NCBI GenBank assembly: GCA_029935375.1
Contig: JAOZKL010000009.1
Coordinates: forward strand, 1 to 20,992
Length of the DNA stretch: 20,992 nt
Reading direction: 5' to 3'
DNA from: Patescibacteria group bacterium
GTDB lineage: Bacteria; Patescibacteriota; JACMRA01
A program made the translations under genes and the position numbers. The notes beneath the pieces were generated by a model, which was given only the letters and a program-made list of their open reading frames with translations, searched no databases and was not told the origin of the DNA. Position 1 is the first letter of the stretch; every line of letters begins with the position of its first letter. This document shows, one piece after another, positions 20,957-20,992 of this stretch.

Positions 20957-20985
20957 ATTGTAGTATAATTATTAGGTTTTGTCAA
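20957..20985 (-). promoter_or_regulatory. Promoter of the M23 peptidase gene
   Basis: Minus-strand TTGACA (20985-20980), 17 bases, TACAAT (20962-20957), the best match to the sigma-70 consensus in the window. Its position rules out the upstream ATG at 20985 and fixes the start at 20934, with a leader of about 16 bases. Confidence 0.7.
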
Positions 20986-20992
20986 ATATTAC

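Noticed and set aside
20935..20985. Longer start for the M23 peptidase
   Set aside because: The ATG at 20985 lies within the TTGACA box of a TTGACA-N17-TACAAT promoter, so it would not be in the transcript.

Overview
The window looks like a chromosomal segment of an AT-rich bacterium, most likely a Patescibacteria/CPR lineage. This is inference from the general character of the genes: many small anchored proteins without close relatives, a membrane-anchored family-5 solute-binding protein without an ABC transporter beside it, a C-terminal-repeat secreted protein, and almost no Shine-Dalgarno sequences. No rRNA, tRNA or ribosomal marker is present, so the phylum is not proven. The standard code fits: long frames are open without recoding, and TGA ends at least one gene.

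Left part (1-3372, minus strand): the start of an ECF sigma factor gene cut by the window edge, a secreted two-repeat protein upstream of it, a ~700-base intergenic block full of nested palindromic repeats, a small four-helix membrane protein, and a membrane-anchored six-cysteine protein. A short decayed copy of that last gene's 3' end sits at 1786-1830. A divergent promoter region (3373-3452) separates these from the plus-strand genes: an AMMECR1-domain protein, then a tight operon DUF5320 - DUF134 - SLAC1/TehA-like channel (4118-5578) behind a good TTGACA promoter, then a 595-residue seven-repeat FG-GAP beta-propeller protein (5624-7411).

Right part (7455-20992), all on the minus strand. 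In transcription order from the right: an anchored LysM/M23 peptidase; a second cluster of palindromic repeats; rubrerythrin; an anchored peptide-binding protein; a probable ~190-nt small RNA with its own promoter and terminator; a complete EcoR124-like type I restriction-modification operon (hsdM-hsdS-hsdR); and the epmB-epmA-efp operon, which encodes elongation factor P and the two enzymes that make and attach (R)-beta-lysine to its Lys34.

Two themes run through the window. Nearly every transcription unit has a TTGACA-like -35 box about 17 bases from a degenerate -10, and several -10 boxes lie so close to the ATG that the mRNA should be leaderless or nearly so; start codons sit in an AT-rich context (often TAATTATG or AATATG). 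The hsdS gene carries three exact and one degenerate 12-bp repeat in its central spacer, the arrangement by which EcoR124-type systems change their recognition spacing.
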